Assembly: GCF_024198175.1 (NCBI RefSeq)
Contig: NZ_JAJVKV010000004.1
Location: forward strand, 620,001 to 684,000
DNA length: 64,000 nt
From: Pyxidicoccus xibeiensis
GTDB taxonomy: Bacteria > Myxococcota > Myxococcia > Myxococcales > Myxococcaceae
Direction: 5' to 3'
Shown here: positions 34,516 to 45,492 of the stretch, piece by piece
Layout of the letters: the number at the start of each line of letters is the position of its first letter
Numbering within the stretch: the stretch's first letter is position 1
The notes under the pieces: model-generated
Told to the model about the DNA's origin: nothing
Databases searched by the model: none
The model's input: the letters and a program-made list of their open reading frames with translations, nothing else
Program-made: the position numbers and the translations under genes

Positions 34516-35313
34516 ATGCGCCCTTCCAAGCTCCGTCACAGGCTGTCAGGACTCGCCGCCGCCTCGCTGCTGGTGGCCTCGCCCGCGCTCGCGGACTGGA
34601 CGGCGGAGGCGACCACGACTGTCACCTCCCAGAAGGCCGGCCAGAAGACCCCTCCCCCGATGAAGGGGAAGATGTACGGGCGCAAGGGCCTGCTCCGCAT
34701 GGACGCGCAGCTGCCCGGCCAGCCCGGCGCCCCGGGCATGTCCATCCTGTTCGACTTCGAGAAGCGCACGGGCACCACGCTGATGCACGCACAGAAGCTT
34801 GCGTCGGTCCGGAGCCTGGATGACCTGCCCATGCGGCTGCCTGGCGCCTGCACGGGGAAGGCGCAGGACTATGACGCGTGCTTCAAGCAGCAGGGCTACA
34901 AGAAGGTGGGCACCGAGAAGGTCAACGGCCACGCCACCACCGTGTACGAGGGCACCCCGCCCGGCATGGACGGCACCGCGATGCGCCAGAAAATCTGGCG
35001 GCCCACGGACCTGGCGGAAGTGCCCTACGTGCGCGCGCAGACCTTCTCGGAGCAGGGCGTGACGGAGGTCAACCTCACCGGCATCCAGGAGGGCCCGCAG
35101 CCCGACTCGCGCTTCGCCATTCCGGCGGACTACCAGAAGATGGACGCGCCCAAGCCGGGCGCCGCCCCGCAGGGCCTGCCCGGCGGGCTCAAGCCCGAGG
35201 ACTTCCAGGGCAAGACGCCCGAGCAGATCCAGGAGCTGATTCGCCAGCGCATGGGCGGCCAGGGCGCGCCGCAGCCCGCTCCGGCTCCGCGAGGCAGCGG
35301 CAAGAAGCCCTGA
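34516..35313 (+). CDS. Secreted DUF4412-like protein
   Basis: This 265-residue protein has a type I signal peptide (MRPSKLRHRLSGLAAASLLVASPALADW). The mature part resembles DUF4412/outer-membrane lipoprotein-sorting proteins: an initial YGRKGLLRMDAQL strand set, CxGKAQDYDAC with a Cys pair, and a beta-rich middle (KVNGHATTVYEG). The C-terminal ~60 residues are Pro/Gln-rich (GLKPEDFQGKTPEQIQELI; GQGAPQPAPAP). It is probably periplasmic and may bind lipid, but no active site is seen. ATG at 34516 is the first Met of a good signal peptide. Confidence 0.75.
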   Translation: MRPSKLRHRLSGLAAASLLVASPALADWTAEATTTVTSQKAGQKTPPPMKGKMYGRKGLLRMDAQLPGQPGAPGMSILFDFEKRTGTTLMHAQKLASVRSLDDLPMRLPGACTGKAQDYDACFKQQGYKKVGTEKVNGHATTVYEGTPPGMDGTAMRQKIWRPTDLAEVPYVRAQTFSEQGVTEVNLTGIQEGPQPDSRFAIPADYQKMDAPKPGAAPQGLPGGLKPEDFQGKTPEQIQELIRQRMGGQGAPQPAPAPRGSGKKP

Positions 35314-35397
35314 GGCAGCGGGCCGCGAAGGCGGGTGCGTTCGAGCAGGACACGACGCGCCCGCACTCCGACGGGACGGGGAAGCGCCCGGGGTGGC

Positions 35398-36132
35398 TCA
35401 GGGCTTGCGGTGCTTCGCGTAGAGCGCGTCGCGCCACGCGAGCAGGTCCGGGAAGCGGGCGGCGAGTGACTCGTTCGTCCAGACCTCGCGCGTGCCGGGG
35501 CCCAGGGGCATGTAGCGGTCATCCACCGGGCGCGCGAGCTGGAGCATCGCCGCGGCGGTGATGTCCGCGTAGGTGAGGTCGTCCCGCAGGTAGGGGCGGC
35601 CGCCGAGCTCGGCGCGGAGCTGCTCGAGGGCGGGGACGACGGTCTCCTGGATGGCGGAGGCCACGTCGGAGGCGGCGCGATGCTTCCGGGCGATGAAGTG
35701 CGCCCCCATCCTGGCGGACGGGGCCAGCAGGCCGCGAAGCCACCCGGGCAGGAACGCGGGCAGGCTCTCCACCTGGGCCCTGGGGTTGTGGAGGAGCGCC
35801 GCCACCACCTGCGCACGTCCCACGCGGAGCACGCGCTCGCTGGTGTCCTCCCAGCGGGAGATTGTGTCGGTGGCCTCGGGCGGGAAGAGCGGCGCGCCCT
35901 GCCCCAGCGCCTCGGCGCGCTTCGCGATGACGAACGAGCCGGTGAGGGCGCCGCCCTCGTCGACGAGCAGCGGGACGGAGGGGTGCACGCCGCGCGGGGT
36001 GCGCCAGCGCAGCGCGGGCTCACCCAGCAGGGGCGTGTGCTCGCGATACCGGTAGGGCACCCGGTGGTGCTCCAACGCCCAGCGGGCCTTCTCCGTCCAG
36101 CCCGAGTACCCGAGTCCGTAGAGTGTGCGCAT
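35398..36132 (-). CDS. Glutathione S-transferase family protein
   Basis: This 244-residue cytoplasmic protein has the N-terminal thioredoxin-like GST domain (MRTLYGLGYSGWTEKARWAL; VPLLVDEGGALTGSFVIAKRAE, where the cis-Pro V-P and the glutathione-binding G/S are visible) and a C-terminal helical domain (YLRDDLTYADITAAAMLQ). Related bacterial GSTs conjugate or reduce small molecules. ATG at 36132 begins the conserved strand. It lies downstream on the same strand of the NGLSF lipoprotein, 71 nt away, with no clear functional tie. Confidence 0.85.
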   Translation of the reverse strand: MRTLYGLGYSGWTEKARWALEHHRVPYRYREHTPLLGEPALRWRTPRGVHPSVPLLVDEGGALTGSFVIAKRAEALGQGAPLFPPEATDTISRWEDTSERVLRVGRAQVVAALLHNPRAQVESLPAFLPGWLRGLLAPSARMGAHFIARKHRAASDVASAIQETVVPALEQLRAELGGRPYLRDDLTYADITAAAMLQLARPVDDRYMPLGPGTREVWTNESLAARFPDLLAWRDALYAKHRKP

Positions 36133-36203
36133 GTGGCCGGGGACAGTACGACGCACGGAGGCGGCGCCGCCATGGGGCCGTCACCTCTGTTCCCACCGTC
36201 ACG

Positions 36204-37148
36204 TCACAGGCAGAGCCCGCAGTCGAGCAGGCAGTCCCGGTAGGTGACGCCCAGGCCGCAGGACTCGGTGGGCTGGCAGACGCCGTCCCCGCAGTGGAAG
36301 ACATCCTGGGAGCGCAGCCGCGTGGTGACGGGCCGGTAGCTCCGGCCGCGGTAGCTGCAGCGCGAGTGGTAGGGCTTGAGGAGGCCCGACTCGCAGTACA
36401 CGTCACAGCTTCCGAGCGGGACGATGGGCGGGCAGTTGTCCTCCACCCGCTGGAGCGGCCCCGGGGACAGCGCGCAGCCGCGCGGAGAGCTCTGGCTCCC
36501 CCGCAGCAGCCCCTGGTCACTGGCCACGTAGACGCCCTCACCGGTGAAGAGGTTCCCGAAGAAGCAGGCCTCATGCTGGGAGAAGGCCGCGAGCTCCGCC
36601 TGGGTATACGGAATGGACTGTCCCCGGCCATCGAGGCCCAGCACGGAGATGGCCATCGGGTTCCCCGTGTTGGTGGTGTGCGCCGCCAGGCACGCGGACA
36701 CCACCTGCTGCTCCGCCGTGGTGGCCTGCTGGCCCTGGGCCCAGTCCGGCGCCAGGCCGAGCAGCCCTGCCCACGCATACGTCCTTCCCGTCCTCGGGTT
36801 CAGGTAGCTGCGCGTCTGCCCCGCTGGCACCGCGCAGCGCACCACGTAGCGCATCACCATGTCGGCGAGCGCCGGGTCCGTCTGGAACCACGTGCCGAAC
36901 TGGGAGGAGGTCAGGCCCCGGCTGGACAGGCCGTTGAAAGACAGCCCATTGAATGACAACCCATTGCTGGACATGCCATTGAATGACAGCCCGTTGAATG
37001 ACAGCCCATTCGCGGACGCCGCCGCCTGCTCGATGGTGCCGGGCTCGTCGGTGGGGTCCCAGGGCCCCTCCTCCACCGGTCCGCAGCCCGGTCCGAACGT
37101 CAGCAACGACACCGCGAGCAAACACCCCGTGCGAAGCGAAGGCGACAT
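36204..37148 (-). CDS. Lipoprotein with NGLSF pentapeptide repeats (paralogue 2)
   Basis: This 314-residue lipoprotein (signal ending FGPGCGP) is paralogous to 13967-14971. It has seven pentapeptides, NGLSF/NGMSS/NGLSS and a last RGLTS, in residues ~47-81, then the same C-terminal domain: MVMRYVVRCAVPAGQTRSY, AEQQVVSACLAAHTTN, EACFFGNLF, and a Cys-rich tail CGDGVCQPTESCG...CLLDCGLC. The repeat units are more degenerate in this copy. Function is unknown; a conserved Cys-rich exported domain next to a variable-length repeat suggests a surface protein. GGGGGAG lies 3 nt before the ATG. Confidence 0.85.
   Translation of the reverse strand: MSPSLRTGCLLAVSLLTFGPGCGPVEEGPWDPTDEPGTIEQAAASANGLSFNGLSFNGMSSNGLSFNGLSFNGLSSRGLTSSQFGTWFQTDPALADMVMRYVVRCAVPAGQTRSYLNPRTGRTYAWAGLLGLAPDWAQGQQATTAEQQVVSACLAAHTTNTGNPMAISVLGLDGRGQSIPYTQAELAAFSQHEACFFGNLFTGEGVYVASDQGLLRGSQSSPRGCALSPGPLQRVEDNCPPIVPLGSCDVYCESGLLKPYHSRCSYRGRSYRPVTTRLRSQDVFHCGDGVCQPTESCGLGVTYRDCLLDCGLCL
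36906..37010 (-). repeat. 15-bp degenerate tandem repeat in the NGLSF lipoprotein gene
   Basis: Seven 15-bp units encode NGLSF, NGLSF, NGMSS, NGLSF, NGLSF, NGLSS and RGLTS. Unit length and position match the repeat at 14162-14266, but the DNA is degenerate, so this array is older or less often homogenised. Confidence 0.9.
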
Positions 37149-37416
37149 GCGCTCCCCCTATGTGAGTCTTTGACTTCACCTGCGAAGCCCCGACTGGCTG
37201 CTCCAGGGACGTCCGGGCCACATGGCCGGTACCGGGAATGACGTCCCTTCTCGAAATCCTCGCACTGGCGCATGTCTGGGTTGCAGGTCCCAGACCCCGG
37301 TGCAGGGCAGCGTCGGTTGAGGGACAGCGACGGCGTGGGGTGCCAGACGCTTACAGGCTCATCAGGGGCAGGACTCCAGCCGGTGGCGGTGTGGCTCCCA
37401 CCGGCGCGAAGACCCG

Positions 37417-39699
37417 TCAGCGGTAATAGGGCGAGATGGCGGCGCTGATGCGAGCCACCAGGTCCTCGGCCTGCAGCCGGACATCCCCGCTCAGCGAGGG
37501 GAGCTGTGCGGTGAGGACGTCCTGTGCCTCGCGCAGGGCCGCGTAGGAGGCCAGTGACTGCTGGACCTTCAGCACGTCCACCATGGTGCGGCGCGCGCGG
37601 TAGCTCCGGAGGCCGTCCTCGTCGAGCAGGATGGCCCTGGCGTCGGCCACCACCAGCGGCAGCAGGGCCGCCGAGCCAGGCGGGTTGGAGGAGAAGGGGC
37701 CGCGAGACTCCACCGGGTCCAGGTACAGGCGCGCCAGGATGCGCCACGCGAACTCGTCCGCCCTCGCGGCGTACGTGGCCGGCGCCCCGGCCGGCACCTG
37801 CAGCGGCGGCCGCACGGGCGCCATCACCCGCTGATACGCGGTGGCCTGTGACTGGGCAGGGCCCGCGCGCACGAACGTCAGCGGCTCGTTGACCTCGTAG
37901 TTGAAAATCGCATGAAAGAGCTCGATGCGCAGCGGGCTGCGCATCCACTCGTCGAGCTGCTCGTGGAACCGGGGGAGGTAGAACTTCGTGAGCGGGTCGT
38001 CGAAGCGGTCATTCGGGTTGCAGTACGGGTCCACCCGCAGTTGCTCGTCCGTGCAGAACGCCTGGCCCGGCAGCTGCGTGGACAGGCCATAGAGGTAGCG
38101 CACCGCCTGGAGGTCATAGGCGCCCGGCGCGGCCAGGTAGATGGCGTCCTCGGGCTCGGAGTAGTCCATCACCGAGCTGGAGCGCGGGCTGTCCGCACTG
38201 CCGTCGTATACCCGCGAGCCCGCGAAGTTGTGCCGCAGGCCCAGCGTGTGGCCGACCTCGTGCAGCACCACGTTCGTGAGGAAGGCCTCCACCTTCTGCT
38301 TGCTCGTGAGCTCGGGGGCGGCCGCCGCCAGCGCGAGCCTCCGGACCGAGCGCTGCTCCGCGGAGAGCACCGGCGCCTCCCGGTCGCACAGCGAGCCCCC
38401 CTGCAGGCCGGCCCACGACATGGTCAGGGAGTGGACGGGATTCGACGGGGCGGCGAGTGCTTCCGGCTCCTCGCCGAACCAGAGGACGCCGTACCACAGC
38501 CACCAGGTGGGCATGTAGATGCTGGCGCCACGAATCTCGCCGGTGTTGGGGTTGGTGCGCCAGTCCGCGAAGGCGGATGGGTAGGTCTCATGGGGGTCGA
38601 AGATGAGCGTGTTCTTGTCATCCTCCGCGAAGCCCGACAGGTCATCGGCCACGACGGCCTCCAGCGCCTTGAAGCCGAACGCCGCGTTCCAGCCTTCGAT
38701 GCCGCGCTTCACCGCGCCCACCACGTCATAGCCCTGGTAGCGGGGGTCGTTCTGCACCTGGAGGATGCCAGGCGTGATGTGCCAGCGGATGGGCTTCATG
38801 CCCGGGTGGATGTTCCACTTCGCGGCCACCTGCTCGGTGTCTCCCATGTTGGGGATGAGGCGCTCCAGGCTCCGGAAGTAGTGCTCACGCGGAGGCAACG
38901 GGGTGGGGGTGTAGCCCGGGCTCTCGGCATACCTGCGCAGCGAGAGGCTCAGGGTGCCCGAGCGCTGGAACGGGTTGCCCTCCAGGAAGTACGAGGGAAG
39001 GTCGACGGGCACGTCCAGGTAGCCCGTGAAGACCTGCTCGAAGCCGATGCCATCCGCCATGCGGCGGAAGCGCTGCGCGAAGCTCAGCTCCACCTGGAAG
39101 CGGACCCCGCTCGCGCCGAACAGGTCCCCCATCACCCCGAAGCGGTTGAGCCCCGCCGTCGGGTCGATGAGCACGTACTGGTCCGAGCCCCGCGAGCGGT
39201 TGAAGGGGGCATGGTCGGTGACGATGGGATAAGCCTCCACCAGCACGTCCGGGTCGAAGACGTCGCTGACGACCTTGCGGTCATCCACGTCCAGGACGAA
39301 GAGCTTGCCGTTCTGCTCCTTGAAGCTCACCACCCGGGTACCCAGGGTCCTCGCCGCGTGATGGCCCATGCCCCCGGGATGGTGCTGCCCGAGGTAGGCG
39401 GACATGAACCACCGCTGGCCCAGCTCACCGCGGCGGATGGCCAGGTAGAAGCTGGTGCCTGAGTCCTCCACCACGCCCTGGAGCCGCTGCTCCGCCTGCC
39501 GCCGCTGCTCCGCGCTCACCACGCGTGGCACCGCCACGAAGGCGTCCTCCAGCTCCACCGGACTGTCGGTGGCCGGGGGCTCCTCCAGGGGCCGCGAGCC
39601 AGGCGTGTTCGTGGGACTGCCGCAGCCCGCGCTCAGCGCCAGGGCCAGGGGTGCGACGCGCAACCACGCGCGCCACGAGGCGAATCCAATGCTCCGCAT
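37417..39699 (-). CDS. Zinc metalloprotease lipoprotein (metzincin, DUF4953-like)
   Basis: This 760-residue protein begins with a lipoprotein signal (APLALALSAGCGS). The active site is VVLHEVGHTLGLRHNFAGS, an HExxHxxGxxH metzincin zinc site, followed ~30 residues later by the Met-turn SVMDYSEPED. Upstream the DUF5117/DUF4953-type N-terminal domain contains YVLIDPTAGLNRFG, and WNAAFGFKALEAV. It acts as an exported protease in the outer membrane or surface, perhaps in nutrition or matrix processing (inference). MRSIGFASW at 39699 is taken as the start because it leads directly into the signal peptide. Confidence 0.88.
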   Translation of the reverse strand: MRSIGFASWRAWLRVAPLALALSAGCGSPTNTPGSRPLEEPPATDSPVELEDAFVAVPRVVSAEQRRQAEQRLQGVVEDSGTSFYLAIRRGELGQRWFMSAYLGQHHPGGMGHHAARTLGTRVVSFKEQNGKLFVLDVDDRKVVSDVFDPDVLVEAYPIVTDHAPFNRSRGSDQYVLIDPTAGLNRFGVMGDLFGASGVRFQVELSFAQRFRRMADGIGFEQVFTGYLDVPVDLPSYFLEGNPFQRSGTLSLSLRRYAESPGYTPTPLPPREHYFRSLERLIPNMGDTEQVAAKWNIHPGMKPIRWHITPGILQVQNDPRYQGYDVVGAVKRGIEGWNAAFGFKALEAVVADDLSGFAEDDKNTLIFDPHETYPSAFADWRTNPNTGEIRGASIYMPTWWLWYGVLWFGEEPEALAAPSNPVHSLTMSWAGLQGGSLCDREAPVLSAEQRSVRRLALAAAAPELTSKQKVEAFLTNVVLHEVGHTLGLRHNFAGSRVYDGSADSPRSSSVMDYSEPEDAIYLAAPGAYDLQAVRYLYGLSTQLPGQAFCTDEQLRVDPYCNPNDRFDDPLTKFYLPRFHEQLDEWMRSPLRIELFHAIFNYEVNEPLTFVRAGPAQSQATAYQRVMAPVRPPLQVPAGAPATYAARADEFAWRILARLYLDPVESRGPFSSNPPGSAALLPLVVADARAILLDEDGLRSYRARRTMVDVLKVQQSLASYAALREAQDVLTAQLPSLSGDVRLQAEDLVARISAAISPYYR

Positions 39700-39862
39700 G
39701 AGAGGCTCCAAGGTGGGGATGCGCCCGCCGCACCCCGCTCCCCGGGAACGGGCCTGCCCCCATTGCTTCCCTCCCGGAGCCTTCACGCACGGGGATGACC
39801 TTCGGCGGACAACGAGCTCGCGCCCCTCCCGATATGGCCTTCAGGAGAAGACGTTGGGCGGC

Positions 39863-41174
<1,312 letters not shown>

Positions 41175-41200
<26 letters not shown>

Positions 41201-42485
41201 GGCGTGGGCCTCCTTTCTCGTCGGGCGGCGGCAGGGCAAGGCGCGCCACGGTGCCCTGTCCGGGGTGGCTCTCGTAGTCCAGCGTACCGCCGTGCTGCAC
41301 CGCCACGGCGCGCGCCAGCACCACGCCCAGCCCCGTGCCCGCCTCACGGGTGGTGAAGAACGGAGTGCCCAGCCGTGCCAGCACCTCCGGCGACATGCCC
41401 CGGCCGGTGTCTCGCACGGTGAGGATGACGCGCCCTCCGGAGTCCTCCACGCCCAGCGCCACCGTGCCGCCAGTGGGGGTGGCTTCAATCGCGTTGAGGG
41501 TGAGGTTGAGCAGCGCCTCCTTCAGCCGGCGCGCATCCACGTGGGCCCGGGCGCGGGTCGCCGTCGGTTCCACCCGCACGCCGGCCTCACGAGCGCGGCC
41601 CTCCACGACGGAGACCACGTCCTCCAGCAGCGGCTCCAGGAGCGTGTCGGTGGGACGCAGGGCGCCGAGCGGACGGGCGAAGGAGACGTACTCCTGGAGG
41701 ATGGCCTCCATGCGCTCCACCTCGGACTGCACGACGGCGAGGCGCTCCCGGGCCTTGGGCTCGGAGGCCGAGCGGGCCAGGAGCTGGACGAGGCCTTTCA
41801 CCGAGGAGAGCGGGTTCTTCAGCTCGTGCGCGACGGAGGCGCCCATGGACTCGAGCGCGGCGGCGCGGGCCTCCGCGGCATCCAGGGACTCCGCGCGCAG
41901 GCGCTCCAGCAGCGCGCCCGAGCGGCGCCAGGCTTCGGTCAGTCCGGCGACGCTCGCGCGCAGCAGCAGGAGCGACACCAGCAGGAAGAGCAGCCGCAGC
42001 CACTCGGCCTGGGGTGAGGGCAGCCGGGGGAAGGGCACGTCCGGCGGAAGCGCGCCCAGCCCGGCGGACAGGAGGACCGTCGCGACGAGCGCTCCCGTGC
42101 CCTCGCGGCCCAGGCCGAAGGCGGCGAAGGTGGTGACGACGGGCGCGAAGAGCATGGGCAGCAGGGGGCTGGCCAGCCCGCCCGTCACCGCGCAGCCCGC
42201 GGTGATGCCCACGGTGGTGAGCAGCAGGGAGCGGAACAGCCACGCCTCCGGGAAGTCGCGAGCCCGCCCGCGCCAGGCCTCCCAGGTGAAGAAGCCGAGC
42301 AGCAGCGTCATGCCCACCGCGAGCACCCGGAGCTGCGCGGAGGGGACACCCGTGCGCCACAGGACGAGCGCCGTCACGCCCATGGCGGGCGCGACCAGGC
42401 GAGGCCGGAGCCGGAGGAAGGCGGTGCCCACCGCGCGCACCTGGGCGGCCCGCACGGCGTCATGGGGAGGCAGGGGGGCGAGCAT
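41175..42485 (-). CDS. Membrane sensor histidine kinase
   Basis: This 436-residue kinase has about five N-terminal membrane helices (VTALVLWRTGV, LAVGMTLLLGFFTW, SLLLTTVGITAGCAVTGG, LVATVLLSAGLGAL, LRLLFLLVSLLLL), a short coiled coil, HisKA with VAHELKNPLSSVKGL, and HATPase_c with NAIEATPTGG, DTGRGM and GTGLGVVLARA. No periplasmic sensor domain is obvious, so the signal is probably membrane- or cytosol-based. Start ATG at 42485. The 3' end overlaps the NtrC-type regulator gene by 26 nt, so translation is coupled. Confidence 0.92.
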
Positions 42486-42648
42486 CTCAGGCGGCCTCGC
42501 GCACCTGTAAAGCAATCCGACAGGGGCTGTCGGCGCGCTGTGCAGGAACGCGGCGCGCTCGAGGGGCGTGGCGTCCCGGAGCGAGGGATTGCGGGCACAT
42601 GGCGTCGCACTCTGCCATGGCACGGTGCATGAAATGAGAGGGGTCACC

Positions 42649-43317
42649 ATGAATGACATCCTTCCCTCCCCTCATGTCGACGCTCCCCTCCTTCCCATGC
42701 GCCGGGGCCTGCGCGCCGGCCTCACGGCCTGGGCGTGCCTGGCCCTGCTCGTGTCCCTCTCCGGAGTGATGGAGGCGCCACCGCCCTACGTCATCCCGCT
42801 GCTCATCTTCGGCAGCGTGCTGTCGTTCGCCGCGGCGTGCGCCGGCTCGCGCACCTTCCGGGCCGCCGTGCTCTCCCTGGACCCGAGATCCCTGGTGCTC
42901 TACCACCTGGTGCGCGTGGTGGCTGGCGCTGGCTTCCTCGTGCTGCACCAGCGAGGACAGCTCCCTAGCGCCTTCGCCCTTCAGGCAGGCTGGGGCGACA
43001 TCGCCGTCGGACTCACGGCGCCGCTGGCGGCGCTCGCGCTGCCCGCGAACACGCGCTTGAAGCGGGCCGTGGTGTGGGTGTGGAGCGTGGTGGGGCTGCT
43101 CGACATCGCCTTCGTCGTGTTCAACGCGCAGCGGCTCACCCTCTTCGAGGGCAACGCGCAGCTGATTGCCATGCTGACGCGCTTCCCGTTCTCGCTGCTG
43201 CCGCTGTTCATCGTGCCGCTGGTGTTCATCACCCACGGCATCGTGCTGGCGAGGCTCCTCAGTCCATCAGCTGCCGCGCCAGGTACACGTGGTGGAGCGC
43301 CCATCGGCGTGCGTTGA
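42649..43317 (+). CDS. Six-helix integral membrane protein of unknown function
   Basis: This 222-residue protein has about six membrane helices (TAWACLALLVSLSGVM, VIPLLIFGSVLSFAAACAG, VLYHLVRVVAGAGFLVL, GDIAVGLTAPLAALAL, VVWVWSVVGLLDIAFVVF, FIVPLVFITHGIVLARLL) and short loops with no soluble domain. The family is not recognised; it resembles small DoxX-like or permease-like proteins only in topology. It is divergent from the histidine kinase. Its 3' end overlaps the converging prolyl oligopeptidase gene by 59 nt (43259-43317). Confidence 0.75.
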   Translation: MNDILPSPHVDAPLLPMRRGLRAGLTAWACLALLVSLSGVMEAPPPYVIPLLIFGSVLSFAAACAGSRTFRAAVLSLDPRSLVLYHLVRVVAGAGFLVLHQRGQLPSAFALQAGWGDIAVGLTAPLAALALPANTRLKRAVVWVWSVVGLLDIAFVVFNAQRLTLFEGNAQLIAMLTRFPFSLLPLFIVPLVFITHGIVLARLLSPSAAAPGTRGGAPIGVR

Positions 43318-45337
43318 GCAGCGGGTCCGAGTCGTTGGAGTGCCCACCGTCGGTGTTCTCGTAATACAGGTACGGCAGTCCCATGGCCTCCAGCCGGGCC
43401 GCGAACTTGCGCGCGTGGCCGGGGTGGACCCGGTCGTCCTTGGTGTTGGTGGTGATGTACGGCGTGGGGTAGCGCACCCCTGCCTGGAGGTTCTGGTAGG
43501 CCGAGTACTTCGAGATGAAGGCCGCGTCCGCCGGCACCTCGGGGTTGCCGTACTCGCCCACCCACGACGCGCCCGCCGGCAGCTTGTGGTAGCGCAGCAT
43601 GTCGATGAGCGGGCTCTCGATGACGGCCGCGTTGAGCAGCTCGGGGCGCTGGGTCATCGCCACGCTGGTGAGGACGCCGCCGTTGGAGCGCCCATAGATG
43701 CCGATGCGGCGCGGGGTGCTGACCTTCCGGCGGACGAGGTCCTCCATGACGGCGGCGAAGTCGTCGAACGACCGCTGACGCTTCTCGCGCAGGGCGGCCT
43801 GGTGCCAGCGGGGGCCGAACTCACCGCCGCCCCGGATGTTGGCGACGACATACGCGCCGCCGCGCTCCAGCCAGAGCTTGCCGACCTCGGGCAGGTAGAC
43901 GGGCGGCTTGGCCACCTGGAACCCGCCGTAGCCGTACACCAGCGTCGGCACCGGCTCGCCGGACTTCTGCGCCACCGGTCGCACCAGGAAGTAGGGAACC
44001 CGCGTGCCATCCTTCGACGCCGCCCAGAACTGCTCCACCCGGTGCTTCGACGCATCGAAGCGCGCAGGCATCGACTTCACCTGCTTCACCGTGCCCGCCG
44101 CCGCGTCGGCCAGCCACAGCGCCGTCGGCTCCAGGAAGCCCTGGGACTGCACGAAGAGCCTGTCGTGCGCCGAGGAGGTGGAGACGATTCCCACCGAGGC
44201 GTTCTTCGGCAGCGCGAGCCGCTTGCGCGTCCACTTCCCCTTCGCCGGCGTGTAGACGTCGAGCGCGCCCTTCACGTCTTCATACACGTTGACCAGCAGC
44301 CTGCCGCGCGTCGCGGCCACCGCCTCGATGGCCTGGCGCGGCCCGGGCTGCAGCAGCAGGGTCGGCTTCGCCGCCGCGGCATCCGCCTTCAGCGCCGCGA
44401 GCGGGTACGCCACCAGCGCACCCTGCTTGAACCGGCCCCAGTCCTCCTCCAGCGTGAAGACGACCTGCCCCTCCACGAAGGCCTGGAAGGAGGCCTTCAG
44501 CGGCAGCGGCACGCGGACGGGCTCCTCCGCCGCGAGCAGCCAGAACTCGGAGTCGAAGAAGGTCACCGCGCGGTTGACCAGCACGGCCTGGAGCGCGCCC
44601 TCCGCGTCGCGCAGCAGCACGGGCCCGGCGTAGACGTCCGTGCGCTGCCCGCGAAAGACCTCGGTCGCCTCCGCCAGCGGCGTGCCGCGCTTCCAGCGCT
44701 TGAGCACGTAGGCGTAGCCGGACTCGGTGAGGGTGTCGCCGCCCCAGTCCCGGCCCACGAGCAGCGTGTCCGCGTCCATCCAATCCGAGAACTGCTTGCC
44801 CTCGGGCAGCCGGAAGCCTCCCTCCACGAACTTCCCCGTGGCGGTGTCGAGCTCCCGCACCTCCACCGCGTCCTTGCCGCCGTTGGACAGGGAGACGAGG
44901 CACCGCTGGTCCGCGGGCGGAAGGCAGTCACTGCCCTTCCACACCTGGTTGGCGCCCTCGGCCTTCGACAGCGCATCCACGTCCAGCACCGTCTTCCACT
45001 GCGGGGCCGGGCTCGCGTAGCCGTCCAGCGAGACGTGGCGCCAGACGCCGCGGGGGTTGGCCTGGTCCTGCCAGAAGTTGTCCACGCCGCCCGCGCGGAA
45101 GTCGGGGGTAGGAATGCGGTCGGTGGCGGTGAGGAGCCGCAGCGCCTCCGCGTGGAAGGACTCGAAGCGCGGGTCCTTCTCCAGCACCGCCAGCGTCTTC
45201 GCATTCTGGGCGCGCACCCACTCGAGTGCGCGAGGGCCCTGCACCTCCTCCAGCCACAGGAAGGGGTCCTCCGAGGCAGCCGCCACGGGAGCGGTCAACA
45301 GCCCGGTCAACAACGATGCGACATACAGCCTGCTCAT
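43259..45337 (-). CDS. Prolyl oligopeptidase-family secreted serine peptidase
   Basis: This 692-residue peptidase has a signal peptide (MSRLYVASLLTGLLTAPVAAAS). The N-terminal half is a beta-propeller; the C-terminal alpha/beta-hydrolase has the nucleophile in GIYGRSNGGVL, the Asp in TKDDRVHPGHAR and the His in NTDGGHSNDSD, the S9A catalytic triad. The family cleaves after proline in short peptides; the propeller limits access to peptides. It is periplasmic or secreted. It converges with the membrane-protein gene, overlapping it by 59 nt at the 3' end. Confidence 0.93.
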   Translation of the reverse strand: MSRLYVASLLTGLLTAPVAAASEDPFLWLEEVQGPRALEWVRAQNAKTLAVLEKDPRFESFHAEALRLLTATDRIPTPDFRAGGVDNFWQDQANPRGVWRHVSLDGYASPAPQWKTVLDVDALSKAEGANQVWKGSDCLPPADQRCLVSLSNGGKDAVEVRELDTATGKFVEGGFRLPEGKQFSDWMDADTLLVGRDWGGDTLTESGYAYVLKRWKRGTPLAEATEVFRGQRTDVYAGPVLLRDAEGALQAVLVNRAVTFFDSEFWLLAAEEPVRVPLPLKASFQAFVEGQVVFTLEEDWGRFKQGALVAYPLAALKADAAAAKPTLLLQPGPRQAIEAVAATRGRLLVNVYEDVKGALDVYTPAKGKWTRKRLALPKNASVGIVSTSSAHDRLFVQSQGFLEPTALWLADAAAGTVKQVKSMPARFDASKHRVEQFWAASKDGTRVPYFLVRPVAQKSGEPVPTLVYGYGGFQVAKPPVYLPEVGKLWLERGGAYVVANIRGGGEFGPRWHQAALREKRQRSFDDFAAVMEDLVRRKVSTPRRIGIYGRSNGGVLTSVAMTQRPELLNAAVIESPLIDMLRYHKLPAGASWVGEYGNPEVPADAAFISKYSAYQNLQAGVRYPTPYITTNTKDDRVHPGHARKFAARLEAMGLPYLYYENTDGGHSNDSDPLLNARRWALHHVYLARQLMD

Positions 45338-45492
45338 GTCCTCTTCTCCCAGTGCCGGAGGCGGGCCTCGAACACCCCGGGGCCGTGGCCATTCCCCGGA
45401 GGCAACTCCTTTGAACTCCAGGGACTCACGCTACGGAGGCTGCTGCGCCTTGTCATGGTCTGGCGAGCGCACCGCGTGTATCACTTCATTCC

